Below are positions 1 through 11,279 of a stretch of 64,000 nucleotides of DNA, in pieces (the stretch's first letter is position 1; every line of letters starts with the position of its first letter). The DNA lies in NCBI RefSeq assembly GCF_963678635.1, contig NC_087064.1, positions 20,320,509 to 20,384,508 on the forward strand. The letters run 5' to 3'. The stretch is from Symsagittifera roscoffensis. Its lineage: Eukaryota > Xenacoelomorpha > Acoela > Convolutidae. The position numbers and the translations under genes are program-made. The notes under the pieces were generated by a model. That model searched no databases, was not told where the DNA came from, and saw only the letters and a list, made by a program, of their open reading frames with translations.

Positions 1-626
1 TAAAATTTCTGTACATATTTCCTGCTGCTGTTCTTGTTAGCCCTCGTCATGTTTGTTAATTTAGGATGGTTATAGTAGCCCTTCTCGTCAATAATTACTT
101 GGTTGAGTGCATCCACTGGATTTAGCGTTTCCAATAAGATTCTCCGCTGGAGATCACAATTTCTCATGTTGAATTTTATAAGGTCTATCATCCACTCTTG
201 TTCCGCGATAATTCCTATTTCGCACGCTCTAGCTAAGTCCGATAGTGCTCCCCAAAATTGTTCCAAGAAATCTCTGAAGGACATGGATAAAACTTTCACC
301 CTTGTAAATTTTTGTGGGAACAACCTTCCCCTTTGGCTCCTAGGTCCAACTAGAGGATGGATCTGACTTTTTATCCGCTTCGTTTCTCCTCATTCCATCA
401 AAATTTCGTTTCTCTTCTGTGATTCTTTTGTCCTCCGCGTTTTCCTAGACTCCATTACTTCTTTGTTTCTGATCTCTTGAGCTTTCCTCTGAGTTTCATT
501 TTCTGAATCCTGAGCGCCTTCTATTATAGGGATTGATAACCTGAAAGAACCATCCAATGGTTTTTTCAGGTTGTCTACATCTAAATTTTTTTTGGCGATG
601 ATGGCCAAGTGGAACTGTTGAATCAA
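1..626 (-). pseudogene. Retroelement gag-like remnant (truncated by window edge)
   Basis: One minus-strand reading frame runs from about 626 to the window start and is broken only by an in-frame TGA at 390-392. The upstream part is Lys/Arg/Glu-rich. The downstream part (about 290 to 1) reads MSFRDFLEQFWGALSDLARA and continues with a helix-rich stretch ending in LLETLNPVDALNQVI. That layout matches the capsid part of Ty3/gypsy-type gag proteins, in which a hydrophobic helical domain is followed by a leucine-rich 'LL-E-L---A' segment. No zinc knuckle is visible before the edge. A stop (TAG) lies just upstream of the first residues, so the true start is missing. It is probably part of a retrotransposon whose pol would lie outside the window. 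The family assignment rests on pattern only. Confidence 0.5.
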
Positions 627-2869
627 ATTGGTCTATTGGGTGGGTGGTTCTACATAATAGTTTGACCAAAAGTCGGGTATTCGCAGCAGATTCGAATCAG
701 TGGACTGCACCATAATTGGGAGTATTCAAAAACCACTGGTATACTAAAGCTAACGAGGCTAGGTTACAAAAATAAAATTAAAATGTTGATTAAAAACTGA
801 TTTTTGTCTAAAGAGAGCATTAAGTGACGCGAAGTCCAATGGACTTTGGTTAGAACACAACTGACAAGTATCTAATTAGTGCTAGAGGTCAAGGTTAATA
901 GAATCAAACACACGATCACAACATGGGTTAATTTTTTTGCGGATATACTCATTATATTTCCCATTAAACTCCAGTGAGGGTCGAGTGAAACCGTTTCTGA
1001 AATTTTAGTTGACGTTACAACGAGTTGAGCAGGCGAGTTGACAATGAACAACTTATTAAACCATGAAAACTAGTTTTTGGCTTTAAAAATCAAAGCTTTA
1101 TTAGTTGTTGGATTATGCGAGCATAATTGTGATCAATTTTTGTCATTATAGTTTTTTAAACTAATTTTTGTCCTTCTCTGTTCTTTTTACATGCAAAAAA
1201 TTTAAATCAAAATAAACCATAATAGTCCATAAATTTTGACTCACTTCACAATGCGCAACAATCGGGTAGTACATCAGCTTGTGGCATCAGTCAGTTTCAG
1301 AAACTCATTAGTTATAAAATTTGTAGGTAGCACATATTTTTGGTACCGGTGCAAAGTTTTCCAACCACAGTTGTCAGTTGTCAAGTTAATATTGAAAACA
1401 AACACAGTTCTTTGGAAGGTTTTTAGGTTTTCCTATGCTTTTTATTTGATATTATATTTTAATTTAGGAGTTTTTCAGCATATAAATCAGCAAACAAGAC
1501 GATTGGGGTATCCAGACAAAAAATTGAATTTTTGGACTGCCTTTTAACAGGTCTCAATTATATTTGTTTAAATTTTTCCTGATGAAATTAAAATTTTGGA
1601 CTGGCTATATCAAAATTCAAATGCTTAATATTCAGTCAAATTAATATGATTTATTAGTTTGCCTCAACTCAATTTGAAATAATTATGATTGCGGGATAAT
1701 TCTTCCATTTTTCTCGAAATGCAAATCTTGCAATAAATTACAGTATTCTTGCTTTTTTCTTGCTAACTCTAAAAAATAAAAAATAGGTAAAACAGAGTGA
1801 AATTAAAAAATAATAATAATTGTCTAATTAATCAGATTTTTTTTCACCGCTGACTAATTCTAACATAAAAGATTATCGGTAAAAAAATAAAACCTTGCAA
1901 GATTTGCATTCTAGATACACTAAGGCCGACACGCATAAATAATACGCGCATAAAAACTATCCAATAAAAATTGAAATTCAGAATTTTTGTCGGCAATTTC
2001 TTTTCACTTGGGTATTTTGACAAATAATGAAATCATTAAACGACCTCTAAAATGTTTTAGCATTTGTTGCTTTTTTTCCCCATCACATCCGTTTAATGAA
2101 TCAAACCGATTAATGAATTCATTAAATCTTTATCATAATAATTTTAGTATTCGTTGCTTTTTATCCCATCACATAAAAATATCTGGAATGTTATTTTCTC
2201 GAGAAAATTCGTTTTTGGCATGAAAATTTTAGTTTTTCCTTATAGACTAATCAATTCTTATTCCAAATTAACAGATTTAGCATTTTGTTAATTACACCAA
2301 AAATTAACTTAGAAAACATTTTTTATTTTCAAAAACTATCCTAAAGTAGGTGCGTTACTTTTATATGGGTTAACATTGAGATGAAATTACCTTGAATTTT
2401 TTACCTTAACAGTTCAGCTAGCTATATTTAGAGCTAGTACTTCGCGTTAAAGGGTGGAATCGAAGCTTAACTATGTTGACAGTGCCAATGAAAAAGTTTA
2501 TTTTTCTGATCAGGTGCAGCCATGGTGTGTTTGATATACAAAAACTTAATTTCTCGTGATAATATCAATTTTTTTCAACTGCTCCGTAATTTTTAAATTT
2601 ACCGTAATTTTACTGAACCTTATTCATTTAGGGCAGTTTTGCCTGAACGTTTTTTGCATGTGTACGGTATGAATATGAACTGAAAATATTTTCCGGAATA
2701 TAACTTTCAATTTACACTTGGAAGTCTTAAAATGGTATCTAAATTTTGAATTTCGATTGATTTTGCAAAACAAAAACAGAGTTGAGGGATCAAAATTGGC
2801 GTCAGAATAATTCTGGCGTCGAATAGTTCAATGTTTCAGACTGTTTGAAGATCAATAAAAAAACTGTAC
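627..2869. other. AT-rich intergenic DNA, nothing recognised
   Basis: The short open frames here have low-complexity compositions and no domain, splice or promoter context. I see no RNA gene or clear repeat. The stretch near 2870 may contain further 3' exons of the minus-strand methyltransferase that I could not identify. Confidence 0.5.
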
Positions 2870-4363
2870 CTTTTTGCGAGGTAATTTCTGAAGTAATTTG
2901 AACATCTCTCTCCGCTGTTTTCGAAGCTTCTTTTCGTAATCATGAAGGCGTGAATAAGAATGAACTTAAACTCCACAAATATGAACACATTTTGATGCAT
3001 TGAATCAAATAGGGAGTTGAGAGCCTGAACTGAAAAAAGTGCCACTCCCAGTTCAAATGAGTCATAGGTAAGACGTGATAGAGATATTTGTTCAGGATGA
3101 GAAGAAAGGTCGGTTTGGACGAACTGACACGGGTACTGAATGTATCGCTGCTTGCAGTAGTTGACCCACTCCAAGTTGAGGTCTGAAGAAAAAAAAACAA
3201 ATTAGAACTTCTGCTTGCATCTATAAAATTCTTTTTGGAAGAAATAGGTAAATGTTGAGGACTAAATAAATTTGGGAGTTAAGGAATAAAAAAATCATGT
3301 AATCATTTTGGAAGCAGGCAAATGTTAGCTACAAGTACGACTTAGCAAACTATTCATCAAACACAATTGATTCGTTTATTTGTAATCGGCGGTGAAAACG
3401 GGTGTCAAAACACGAAGCGGATCAATTGAGCAATCTCCCCCCCATTCTCGCGTGGGGGGGAGATAGCTCAATAGGTACTTGAGACATGTTTATAACCACT
3501 TGAAAATAGATTGAATGACATGAAATCATAAACCATATTTTCCAACGACTGTGGAAAGCCAAAATTTACAATATCAAAGCTCAAAAGTTTCATTCAAATA
3601 GAAAAAAGAATCAATAAATCAGGCTTAAAAAGCGACTTTTTTCTTTCTTAAAATGACAAAAAGCTATTGCGTACAATATTAAGGTGCTGCGGAGAACCGT
3701 TTTTGCTATTCAGATACAAGGCTAGAGCACCAACCCTGGTAAACCACTTTCCTCGATGAGGCTATGGTCGCCTATACAAAAATTTGCAAAAGAAAAAAAT
3801 TCATAAATTTCAAGTTTTTTTTTCAAAATTTTTCTCGATACTCATATAAAAAAAAACTTCAGTCGGTCAAATGATTGCGTGCTATAAACAAAACATCCAT
3901 CTACTTCCGTTTGCTGACGTCTTTTTGAAGAGTTTATTCATTTTTGCTGGGGGGGAGATAGCTCAATTGGTCATTACGGGGGGGGGGGGGGGGGGGGGGG
4001 GGGAGATTGCTCAATTGATCCCACGAAGCTGTCGAATTTATAAGATGACGTTGGTTCAAAAAAATTGTTAATGAAGCTCGAAAAATAAAAATGAAAAAAT
4101 ATTTTTTTAGGGCATAATGACTCACCGACACCTACAAACTCTAACTTTTTCCCATTCTTCTTCTGGATTTCGTCCACTACAGTGTGTATGGTCGGACATG
4201 GTCCACAGCCGAGGTCCATGACCCGGACCACGACAGAGTCAGAATTACACTTGGCAGCGGCGAAGTCTCGAAGTTGTCTGCGCAAGTGGGGTGTGAACAC
4301 TTCGGCCTGATGTAGAAGAGCCTCTAGCTCCTTAGAACTCTTTTGAACAGGAGTCGAATTCAT
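2870..4363 (-). CDS. Class I SAM-dependent methyltransferase, 5' exons
   Basis: Exon 1 is 4363-4126 and begins with ATG. It carries the SAM-binding glycine motif VMDLGCGPCPT, then a charged helix and the strand KLEFVGV. A consensus donor (GTGAGT at 4125) follows. The acceptor TTCAG at 3187-3183 opens exon 2, and the split codon G|AC restores GVDLNLEWVNYC, the acidic loop after strand 2 that binds the SAM ribose. This is followed by QFVQTDLSS, the usual motif III region. The intron is 943 bp and contains a 603-bp inverted-repeat element. The end of exon 2 is uncertain: a possible donor lies at 2869, and without splicing the frame runs to a stop near 2836. The C-terminal half of the fold is not seen, so the gene is either incomplete here or degraded. 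The substrate is unknown. Confidence 0.72.
3419..4021. mobile_element. Miniature inverted-repeat element in the methyltransferase intron
   Basis: The ends are an inverted repeat beginning GGATCAATTGAG and continuing to AATCTCCCCC (3419-3443, mirrored at about 3997-4021). The element is flanked by an 8-bp direct duplication CACGAAGC (3411-3418 and 4022-4029). A second inverted pair, GGGGGGAGATAGCTCAAT, lies just inside each end (about 3452 and 3951). A 24-G run sits by the right end. There is no coding capacity, so it is a non-autonomous DNA transposon. An 8-bp duplication with GG...CC ends would fit a Merlin-like or hAT-like family, but the superfamily is not settled. Confidence 0.85.
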
Positions 4364-7300
4364 TCTCAGATAACAAAGATTAGATAAGAGCTGTTTTTTG
4401 ATAGTTTTACAATTAACACAAATTTTGGGTAAATGTAAGCAATAATGGACTGACTAAATTGAAAATTTGGATTAGTCCAAGGTGGTATTTAATAAAAAAA
4501 ATGCTGGTCTTAACTTGAAAAAAATTGGAGATAAGTATAAAGATCGAGACGGCATTAAGTAACTGATATGGTATTAGCTTTACTCAACCGTCTCAGACAC
4601 TACTTTCATGTAATCTTTTTCATATTAGTCTTTTTATTATGCAAGATTACCGAAAAGTGTTCTCGCAAAAAAATGCAATCAGTAAAAATATAATTAAAAT
4701 GCTGTCTGAGTGAAAAACTTAAGTAATTCATGTAACTTGAATTAAATTATCTAGCGCGCCATAAAAGAACTATAAAACATCTAGAAACAATAAATTATTT
4801 CTAAATTTAGAGGCGCGACAGTGTTTCGAAATGAGCTAAACTGCGACCATAAAATTCATACCAAAACATTTTCTCAATTTCAAATTCCCAACATCGGTCA
4901 AAATAACTCCACTAGAGCGGCGCCTTCAAAAAATAACAAACCGGTTCTTCTTGAAATAAGTAATTCAATGAAACGTTGTGCATTTGTTTTTTGGTTACCT
5001 CAGATCAACTCTGACTGGGTTCCACTAGCATTAGTCGAAATACTGTGGCGGTTAAGTAAAAAAAAGCAATAACCAGCATATGTTTATATCATTTGTTCTT
5101 CATCCATAGCCATTCTGTTTTCAACGCATATAAATGCACATAAGCTGCAAAAGTCGGAAATGCACGCGTCTGTAGAGGTGGAAAAAGCAAGGCGATTAAA
5201 TGTAATTTCCACGCTTGCTTTTCCTTCCTTTCAATATTATTCAGAAATGGTAAAAATAAATAGGAAGTAGAAGATTTTTTTTACTGAGTTAGGCCAAGAT
5301 AAAGCAGAGACAAGCCACAATTATGACACAGAAACGGGCGAGTATTTTAAGACTTCGTCTCGAACTGACAAGCGACGTTTTTGCGAATACAATCAATAGC
5401 TGGTTTTAAGTTTCGTGGGTTGAGTTTCTGCGACTAACTACAAGATTCTCAAAGTCGAACAGATAAAGACTTTGCGCCCAAAATTATTTAGTCTGGACAG
5501 GGTTTGATAGTTGGGCACGAAATCTTGAAAGATCGAGTTTTAGTCGCCTTAGTTTAGAAAATGGTCGCGACAGTTTGAAAGCTAACATAGAGTAACAGTT
5601 AGTAGCAAAAATTCTCTAATTAGGTGCGAGAGTCTAGACGGGGCAGTACAACAAGGCCGAAAAACAACAATGCCGAGAACCAAAAATTTGTTCAAGAGTG
5701 GCAAAAATTGTTTTGGATACTACTTTTACTCGTCTCAAATTACTGGCAAAAGAGCCAACGATTTATAGAAAGAGTTCAAAATCTACAAAGATTATCAATT
5801 TCTGAGACCGTTGAAAACATTTTTGTTTGGGACTTTCGCACCCGCATCCAATTTTAGGCGTAAGTAATTGATTATAACGGAATGTTATGTTGATTTTTGG
5901 AATAATTAATTGATTACAATTAACCAATTAACAAAATTACGCGTTTAAAAATTTTATTATCGACTAAAATCGTGATGTTTTCCAAGAGATGATAATTGAT
6001 TATGGTCATACAAAAAACTCTTTAAATCATTGATAATCAATTTAATTTATTTATAATCTCTTATTTTGCCGAAGTTTTGTCTCACTAAAAGTATTTTTTA
6101 ATTATATTTTATGGGTTATTATTTTTCGGTCAATTACGAAATCTCAAAAAATTACATGTCTTTTCACACTTTATCAGAACACAAAGTTCTATCACAAAAC
6201 AATTGTTTCATACAGAACCGTTCATATGAATTGAAAGGTTCCCACGGTAGGTGAAAATTAAAATAATCCAAACAAATCATAAAACTAAAGCAATGTGCAG
6301 ATTTTTTAGTGGTTACAAAAAATTTAATTGTGCACCATGAAGCAACTTTAATTAGGATGAATTGAATAAAAAGTTATAAATTTGTATTTTTTGAAAATTT
6401 TCAAAACATTTTTCTCATTTTTCCGTAAACTAACGCGTGCAATTTTAATGGAGTTTTTGAGCAAAATTTATGTATTCAAAATTGCGATAAAATTAACAGA
6501 TTATTAGATATTCTATTTAAAGCAAAATTAGACGGGTTAACTATCGATTATAGACGATTAAAATGTAATAAGAATAACTATTATTTGAGTTCAAAAAGAG
6601 AGATTATAATCAATTATTAAATGATTAAAATCAATTTTTGCTCAATTTCAGTGAGGGTGGTACTAAAATCAGAAAAGTTCCAACTTTTAACGCTTGGAAA
6701 CTGATGAGGGTATTTCACATTTTAGTAAAATGGATCTATTTAACAATCGCAGTTCAAAGTGCCGAAGAACAGCAGTGCCGAAACTAAAATGTTTTCAAGA
6801 TTGCCAAAAATTGGTTACTTATAAAATTTTTGATTTTTTTTGAATTGTGGGCACTTCAGCGTAAATACTGTTTTGCATGGAAGCAAAATCGTGAAAAAAA
6901 TTACAATTTGCTGAGTTAAATGTTTTATCAGAAAAATTTGGGACGCCGCACTTGCAGAATGTTTGTTTGTTTAACAAGCGTCATCAATTAAATGGTCAAA
7001 ACTTCCGTCCATTTGAATATAATTACTTACCAGTGATTTCGGATCAGTAAGACCAGTATTCAAACTAAATTTGAGCCTAGTTGGATAACAGTTCAGTTTC
7101 ATCAGTGCCTTTCATAGTTGGATTTTTCTTATTGGCTACTTTCCAAAAAATGTGATTTTCGAAACATAGATGCATTATCAAAGTAACTGAAGCAAGAAAC
7201 AGTTTTGAAACGAATCCTCAATAGCGTCTCGTATTTGAAGCAGAAGTATTTCAGCAAATCTCATTTCTCAGAAGAAATAACTTGTTTTAGGTCAAAATCT

Positions 7301-7691
7301 AGTAAACAGCTCAGATTTTGAGAAAAATCTGATTAGTGAATTTTCATGGCTAATACTCAAAGCTTGTCTGAAATCTGTTATTGACAGTTAAACTTTTTTT
7401 ATTCCATCGTTATAGTCAATTAAAAAGAATAAATACTGCCTATAATTTTCCTGTCAAAATGGTTCCTGAGCGCTAAGAAGAAATTTTTGTTTCTTTTTAA
7501 CACAGAACTGTTTCAGTTGTATGCCGTGCTGCAGAGGTGTTTTGAGCTTTTCAGGAGATATACTTTTAACGTTTTCGTTGAGAATTTAACAGAAAAAAGT
7601 TTCTTTAATTGATTTTGTGATTTAGTGAAGAGAGACAAATGCTGATCTTTATGACAAGCCAATCATTTTTAGTTTTTCTTTTTGTGAATTA
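4364..7691. other. AT-rich intergenic DNA, nothing recognised
   Basis: It contains only short chance frames. No domain, tRNA or LTR was recognised. The interval from 5500 to 6700 is rich in TTAAT/ATTAA runs. Confidence 0.45.
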
Positions 7692-7934
7692 CTAATCGCT
7701 TCTATACAAATCAAAGCTGTAAATTGTTTCAAAAGTTCTGATAGAAAAAGTTTCAGCAATCAACAAAATTACTAAGTTTTTGTCATTAACTCGTTTGATC
7801 CACGGCGGGTGGTGATCCAGGTCCAGGATAAGGACCCAAGATAAAATCTCCATAGTTGTTTGATGAAATGGGTCAGTCAATCCACGACTTAAGAAGTGTA
7901 ACTCTTTTTCAGATAACGGATAGGAAGATGACAT
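7692..7934 (-). CDS. Possible 80-residue ORF or exon beside the LTR element
   Basis: An ATG-started frame reads MSSSYPLSEKELHFLSRGLT and continues with aliphatic and charged residues to a TAG. Its composition is more protein-like than that of surrounding frames, but I recognise no family. It begins 40 bp from the insertion point of the LTR element (duplication at 7974-7977), so its upstream region before insertion was the sequence now at 48145 onward. It may be an exon cut off from its promoter, or chance. Confidence 0.22.
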   Translation of the reverse strand: MSSSYPLSEKELHFLSRGLTDPFHQTTMEILSWVLILDLDHHPPWIKRVNDKNLVILLIAETFSIRTFETIYSFDLYRSD

Positions 7935-7977
7935 TCAATTGAAAAAAGTCACTTTTTTGTTCTTTTTTTGGAATCAT

Positions 7978-8387
7978 TGAGTTAAGACCGATGTGGTTAA
8001 CTCATAGAGTAATTTCGAATAGGGTACACCGTCTGCTCGTCACGCTATCTTATTTTCGGCCGGATAGATTCGTGCAACTTCTTAATCTAATGCCGATCCT
8101 AATCTTACTCTTATACTTTCTAGTCTCAGGGTGTTTAACTAGTCTCTGCTAGGCTCAGTAGATCTAAGGTATACTGGTTTGTTGCGGCTGCTGAAGTTCT
8201 CTTGGAGAGGCAACTATATTCTAAGTTAAATTCAAATCTCTCTGGTGCTGAAATTACAAGTAATTTCAGCACTTACAAATAAGTGGGTTGTTAGTTAGAT
8301 GGATTATGATTGGTTAATATTAAATACTTTACAGTGGTAAAATATCCAATTTATCCAATCATAAAATATAGTTTAGATCAGGTTCCA
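7978..8387 (-). repeat. 3' LTR (410 bp)
   Basis: It matches the other LTR over nearly its whole length with about seven or more substitutions. It differs by two insertions: a perfect hairpin GCTGAAATTAC-AA-GTAATTTCAGC around 8250, and about 67 bp of inverted-repeat-ended sequence after GGATTATGA near 8303. On the minus strand it begins TGGAACC and ends AACTCA. A short purine tract (GGATGGG on the minus strand, 8388-8394) abuts it as the likely plus-strand primer site. Confidence 0.9.
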
Positions 8388-9980
8388 CCCATCCGGGTTT
8401 TACAGAGTTTTTAGAATTATCTTTCTGCAATTCAAAGGATGGATGATGAACGTTTGTATTTGGCGAACATCACATTCTTGTCCGGTTTCTCTTGTTAAAG
8501 AAGTTCCAGGACGCTGGAGTTAGGGACATCAATCGTTGTGTCGTCTTGTGACAACGACTGTGTTCCCCGATGAAATCAATCTGATTTCAAAATGGTTTGC
8601 TATGACGGGTTTTTCTGTATTATGTAGAGAACTTGTTTTGTGTTCAACCTCGTCTGGGAATGGCGTGGAGATCGTGTGTGGAAGGGATGCCTCGTAACTC
8701 GGATCTGTACGTATACTTGAACATCGAGGTGGTCATTGGTCTAGTTCAATGAAGTCCTTTTCTGCGAAGTCAAGTTGTACTCTAAATCCTTTGAGTTGTG
8801 ATTGTGGACGGCATATCGGTTGTGGTTAGCCATTCTTGTTCGAGTGTGATGGAGTCACTTTGTCTTTGGCTGTTCGTCTTTGTTGTTGTGTGTCAATTTA
8901 TATACTGCAAGGTATGATTTACATTTTATAAAATTTTATTAGTTCGGTTTTTTAATCATGAATTTAGTTAGTTGTTTTCACAAAAGCTTTTTTGTTTTAG
9001 TTCGGTTATTTTGAAGAGTTACTCGCCCTTGAGTACGTCTAATTAAAAATAGAAGTGTGGTCACAAAGCGTGGATGTAGCGCAGTGGGTTAGGCCGGCAA
9101 TAGAGCATGCTCAGGACGTCCTCTCTGGTGGGTTAGGCCAGGAGTGGGAGTATGATTTCGTGCGGTTTCTTTGAGAGGTCCTGTTATGTGATAACGTTTT
9201 ATGTTGGATTTATGTTGGTCTTTCTTATGTTTCTTTGGTTGTGTCCTTTTTTCAAAAATAAAATTGTTTTTGGTATGGGTTTGTCTTGCGACTTTTTTGT
9301 GTTTTATTATTACTTTCTTAGACTTTATAATAGTCTTCAAAAGAATAAATTATCCAGTTTTAAACTGGGTTAATCCGGTTTGGGTACCGTTGGTTTTCTT
9401 TTCTTAGTCATGCTGTTATTTTATGATTTGTGGTGTTTAGTAAGCTGCGTTGGTTAGTTTGGTTTAGTCCAACCGGGTTAAAGGAAAGTTTGAAACTTGT
9501 TATCGTGTGTTAGAGTTGTTGAGTGTGAAAACTTGAAACTTAAAATCATTATTTAAACAATTCTTCGTGGGCGAGCTGTGCGAGTTTGGATAGAATTCTT
9601 GTGCGAGTGAATGAAAATATTAAAAGGTTAGTACTGCATTTTCATTTTATCAATTTATTACATAGAATTTCAAATTTACTGCTTTTTGTTGGGGGAAATT
9701 TAAAGTTATAAATTTTCATCGTAATTAAATTTACTGCTTTATGGGGAAACAATTTATAAACTAATTTACTGCATTTGGTATGAATTCTATTATATTATCT
9801 TGTGCAAAATATTAATGAAGTTTAGAAGAATTTTAACAAGTTTATTTTTTATTTTATTTTTCTGTTTTTTTGCAGATGATCGTGGTATGAAGACTAGAAA
9901 TGTAAAAGAAACATGAATAAAGAATGGTTAGTACTAAATTAAATTTATTAGTTAAGATATTTTTAAATTATACTTACCTG
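8388..9980 (-). other. 3' untranslated region of the LTR element
   Basis: It lies between the last accessory ORF and the 3' LTR. No convincing reading frame is seen. It includes a tRNA-like segment near 9069 and a section from 9600 to 9900 with repeated 'AATTTACTGC' words (about 9656, 9675, 9729, 9763). Confidence 0.5.
9069..9165 (+). repeat. tRNA-like (SINE-head-like) segment
   Basis: GTGGATGTAGCGCAGTGGG carries a match to the Pol III A box (TAGCGCAGTGG) in tRNA-like context. The B box is weak: the best candidate, GGAGTATGATTTC, is about 70 bp downstream. The words GGTGGGTTAGGCC and GTGGGTTAGGCC occur twice, suggesting an internal duplication. No cloverleaf can be folded, so it is not a functional tRNA gene. 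It may be a SINE fragment inserted in the LTR element. Confidence 0.35.
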
Positions 9981-10646
9981 TTAATCGTCTGGGAAAAAGC
10001 CGTGGGGGAAGATGTCGTGTATCATGTCCGATGTTGTTAGTAATTTTGCTAGTATGCGAATGATGTTTTTAATTTGAAGCAATGGCCAAAGCAATTGAAG
10101 TGCTTTAATGGTTTTTAGTTTTTCGGTGCCTACTGCAAACTCATAAGGTGTGTTTTGAATGAGGTTATATATTTTGTGATTATATTTAGTATTGTGAATA
10201 AATTCTAATATTGGGATTTCTATAGGCTGGATACATTCATGTGGGATAAGGAAGGGTCTGGATTCTTCGGCGTTAAAGGTCTTCGTGATGGGACAAAATA
10301 TATACATTTGTGTTACTGGGTCATAATTACGGAGGATGCCGTGGAGGTTAGTATCCTTGATGCAATAGGTGAAATTAAGAACAAATGGTGAAGTGTACTT
10401 CGAGTTAAGAAACTGAAAAACGATGGTTTGGTTGTCTTGATGGAGTATGTAGATCAAAATGAATTTGTATGAAGCGATAGTATGTATACGTATGAGTCTG
10501 TTTAGTGCGTAACATAATGTCGTGTGAACAGTGCAAATCGCGTTCATGTGGTGCAAGGAAGTGAAAGGTTAGTGAAAATAACTGAAATTTGTCTTTAAAA
10601 CTTTCGTAAGCTTGATTATCATTTAGTGCTTCAGAACTGATGTGAT
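9981..10646 (-). pseudogene. Accessory ORF of the LTR element, distal part (split by Polinton)
   Basis: This is the 3' part of the ORF that follows env. The frame interrupted at 26484 resumes at 10646 once the 15.8-kb Polinton and one CATATT copy are ignored. It continues into a frame containing FLAPHERDLHCSHD and then, after an apparent one-base shift near 10460, into 9981-10556. That last part is rich in aliphatic residues, with Tyr/Cys pairs (TYCIKDTN, YIFCPIT) and a C-terminal LLWPLLQIKNIIRIL. It ends DIFPHGFFPDD. I recognise no family. A mildly hydrophobic helix near the end could associate with membranes. The position after env suggests an element-specific accessory protein. Confidence 0.55.
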
Positions 10647-10652
10647 CATATT

Positions 10653-11200
10653 AGTAGTAGATGTTGGAGGTGATCAGGGGGGGGGGAGGAGGAAGACCCC
10701 CATGTATTAAGATAGGGAATAGAGCATCCGGTCTTCCAGCTATGTATTAAGATTGGGTATAGAGTCTACAATGTATTAAGATAGGGAATACCGATGGTAA
10801 GTTTTTATGGTTTGTGTGATGGTAAGATAATGGTAAGAAAATCGTAATTTTTTTAGTTTTTGTGTGGAAATGTTTGGTTTTTTTTCGCAAAATGTTGGCG
10901 CGTGTTATCTAATTTGTGAATATCGAAGGTTAATTACGTGTAGGTTGTGTAATGAAGGACTTTTGATTAGTTTTTTGATACATGGTAAGTCAATGGTAAG
11001 AGTTTTTGGGTAAATTTTTATGAAAAAATTTTCAAAAAAACTTCAAAAAACGATAAGGTTAGCTATTATTTGACCTAATTTATTAAATAATCTTACTTTC
11101 TATCTAATTGAAACGATAATTTTACTTTCTATCTAATTGAAACAATGCTGAAACCTACTGAAACTTCGAAAAAATTCAAATTTTTTGAGACAAAATTGCA
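10653..11200 (+). repeat. Left terminal inverted repeat of the Polinton
   Basis: It matches the inverse of 25905-26477, including AGTAGTAGATGTTGG, a G-run, AACGATAAGGTTAGCTATTA and twin ACTTTCTATCTAATTGAAAC words. Similarity fades at about 11200. The outer 140 bp hold three copies of the word TATTAAGATWGGGWATA. The G-run here is 11 bases, against more than 20 C on the other side. Confidence 0.93.
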
Positions 11201-11279
11201 AAAATTTCAAGTATTTGGAAAAAATTGCAAAAATTTCAAGTATTTGGAAAAAATTGCAAAAATTTCAAGTATTTGGAAA
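11192..11279 (+). repeat. 29-bp tandem repeat, three copies plus a partial
   Basis: The unit has the halves AAAATTGCAAAAATTTCAAG and TATTTGGAA. Three identical units occupy 11192-11278, and a degenerate fourth follows. It lies just inside the left inverted repeat. No coding potential. Confidence 0.85.

Noticed and set aside
1236-1547. Open frame of 103 codons in the left intergenic region
   Set aside because: Phe/Tyr/Leu-rich composition follows AT-rich DNA; no motif or splice context.
3940-3975. Real tRNA gene suggested by GGGGGAGATAGCTCAATTGG
   Set aside because: Only the D-arm-like word is present. There is no anticodon arm or T arm, and it is one of a pair of inverted motifs of the MITE.
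3980-4003. Long G or C runs (also 26422-26452, 62454-62473, 63407-63419)
   Set aside because: They lie inside or at the ends of mobile elements and their lengths are unreliable in sequencing. I treat them as part of those elements, not as separate signals.
3974-4131. Extension of the methyltransferase frame into a polyproline stretch
   Set aside because: This is intron read-through across the G-run of the inserted element; the GTGAGT donor at 4125 ends the exon.
7978-8387. Direct repeats 40 kb apart as a segmental duplication of host DNA
   Set aside because: TG...CA ends, the TCAT duplication, the adjacent primer site and the coding order between them identify LTRs.
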